A DNA stretch of 13,696 bases from Myxococcales bacterium UBA5297 (lineage in GTDB: Bacteria; Myxococcota; Myxococcia; Myxococcales; UBA5297), in contig DHSB01000003.1 in the NCBI GenBank assembly GCA_002408385.1, positions 103,468-117,163 of the forward strand, given 5' to 3'. The notes beneath the pieces are model-generated. The model saw only the letters and a program-made list of their open reading frames with translations. It ran no database searches and was not told the origin of the DNA. Shown piece by piece: positions 13,088-13,696 of the stretch; positions within the stretch are counted from its first letter, which is position 1, and every line of letters begins with the position of its first letter. Position numbers and translations under genes: made by a program.

Positions 13088-13696
13088 ATGCCCAAGAAGC
13101 TTCTGCTGGCTGACGACAGCATCACGATCCAGAAGGTGGTCGCTATCACCTTCGCGAGCGAAGACTACGCAATCACCGCGGTCGACAACGGCGAGGACGC
13201 GGTCGCCAAGGCGCGTGAGCTTCTGCCCGACGTCGTGCTTGCCGACGTGGTGATGCCCAAGCGCAACGGCTACGAGGTGTGCGAGGCCATCAAGTCCGAC
13301 CCCGCGCTCCAGCACATTCCGGTGCTCCTGCTCGCGGGCACCTTCGAGGCGTTCGACGAGGGCAGGGCCAGGGCCGCGATGGCCGACGGGCACATCCAGA
13401 AGCCTTTCGAGAGCCAGGCGCTCATCGACCGGGTCAACAAGCTGGTCGGTCTGCCGGCCTCTGCCCCGATGCCGAGCCTGCTGCGGCCGGTCCTGGGCGC
13501 ACAGCCAGTCGCCCAAGCGCCCGTCCCCGCGGCGCCTGCTCCTGCAGCAATCGCCAGCGCCGCTCCTGTGGCTGCGCCCCGCCCGGCGGTGCCAGGGCCG
13601 GTTGCGCCCCCGGGAATGAGGCCTCCGGTTCCTGGTCCGGCGCCGCTGACCCCGCGGCCGCCGGTCCCCGGCCCGGTTCCCCCCGGGGCAGTCCGC
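13088..13696 (+). CDS. Response regulator with Pro/Ala-rich tail, RomR-like (partial)
   Basis: A receiver protein open to the right edge (203 residues seen, no stop). Receiver (1-120): D9/D10, phospho-acceptor D53 in LADVVMPKRNGYEV, K105 in IQKPFESQ. The usual switch Ser/Thr after strand 4 is unclear (LLLAGTFEAF). Residues 122-203 are almost all Pro, Ala, Gly and Val with no predicted fold. Myxococcus RomR has a receiver phosphorylated at Asp53, a Pro-rich disordered region and a Glu-rich C terminus, and links the Frz chemosensory system to MglA/MglB polarity; the visible layout fits, but the C terminus is missing and many myxobacterial receivers look alike. ATG 13088 follows GAGGGG (13076-13081) by 6 nt. 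Lies downstream of the tandem CheW-like gene, which fits chemosensory control. Confidence 0.85.
   Translation, partial: MPKKLLLADDSITIQKVVAITFASEDYAITAVDNGEDAVAKARELLPDVVLADVVMPKRNGYEVCEAIKSDPALQHIPVLLLAGTFEAFDEGRARAAMADGHIQKPFESQALIDRVNKLVGLPASAPMPSLLRPVLGAQPVAQAPVPAAPAPAAIASAAPVAAPRPAVPGPVAPPGMRPPVPGPAPLTPRPPVPGPVPPGAVR

Overview
This is a very GC-rich stretch of bacterial chromosome, most likely from a myxobacterium or relative (Myxococcota, the old Deltaproteobacteria). The case rests on a lipoprotein with a Pro-Asp-Ala-Gly rich spacer, a receiver protein with a Pro/Ala-rich tail that resembles RomR of Myxococcus, a CheW-like protein and a receiver-GGDEF protein side by side, and low gene overlap with many divergent pairs. 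There is no phage, plasmid, rRNA, tRNA or CRISPR signal. The species cannot be read from the sequence.

Layout. Left edge: the N-terminal 219 residues of UDP-GlcNAc 2-epimerase (wecB, minus strand, cut by the window). It is divergent from a 130-aa Nudix (MutT-like) hydrolase; the spacer holds a REP-like hairpin. A secreted protein of unknown function (minus strand) converges on the Nudix gene and diverges from an N-acetylmuramoyl-L-alanine amidase with an N-terminal helical, TPR-like region. The spacer between these last two holds three short palindromes. Next is a 732-aa lipoprotein with Ig-like regions and an Asp-rich, EF-hand-like segment.

Middle: a 485-bp gene-free, highly palindromic region leads into a probable operon of a RimK-family ATP-grasp ligase followed by two paralogous small hydrophilic proteins made of exact 20-residue KGG repeats (hydrophilin/LEA group 1-like). 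It ends at a perfect 12-bp stem terminator. This set is the best candidate in the window for something not yet described, because the ATP-grasp ligase may act on the repeat proteins.

Right: glucokinase (minus strand) is divergent from a YciO/YrdC-family protein. A receiver-GAF-like-GGDEF diguanylate cyclase (minus strand) is divergent from a tandem CheW-like protein. A RomR-like response regulator, cut by the right edge, follows. The last three suggest a signalling block linking c-di-GMP, chemosensory arrays and probably cell polarity or motility.

All function calls come from reading motifs by eye; no database search was run.
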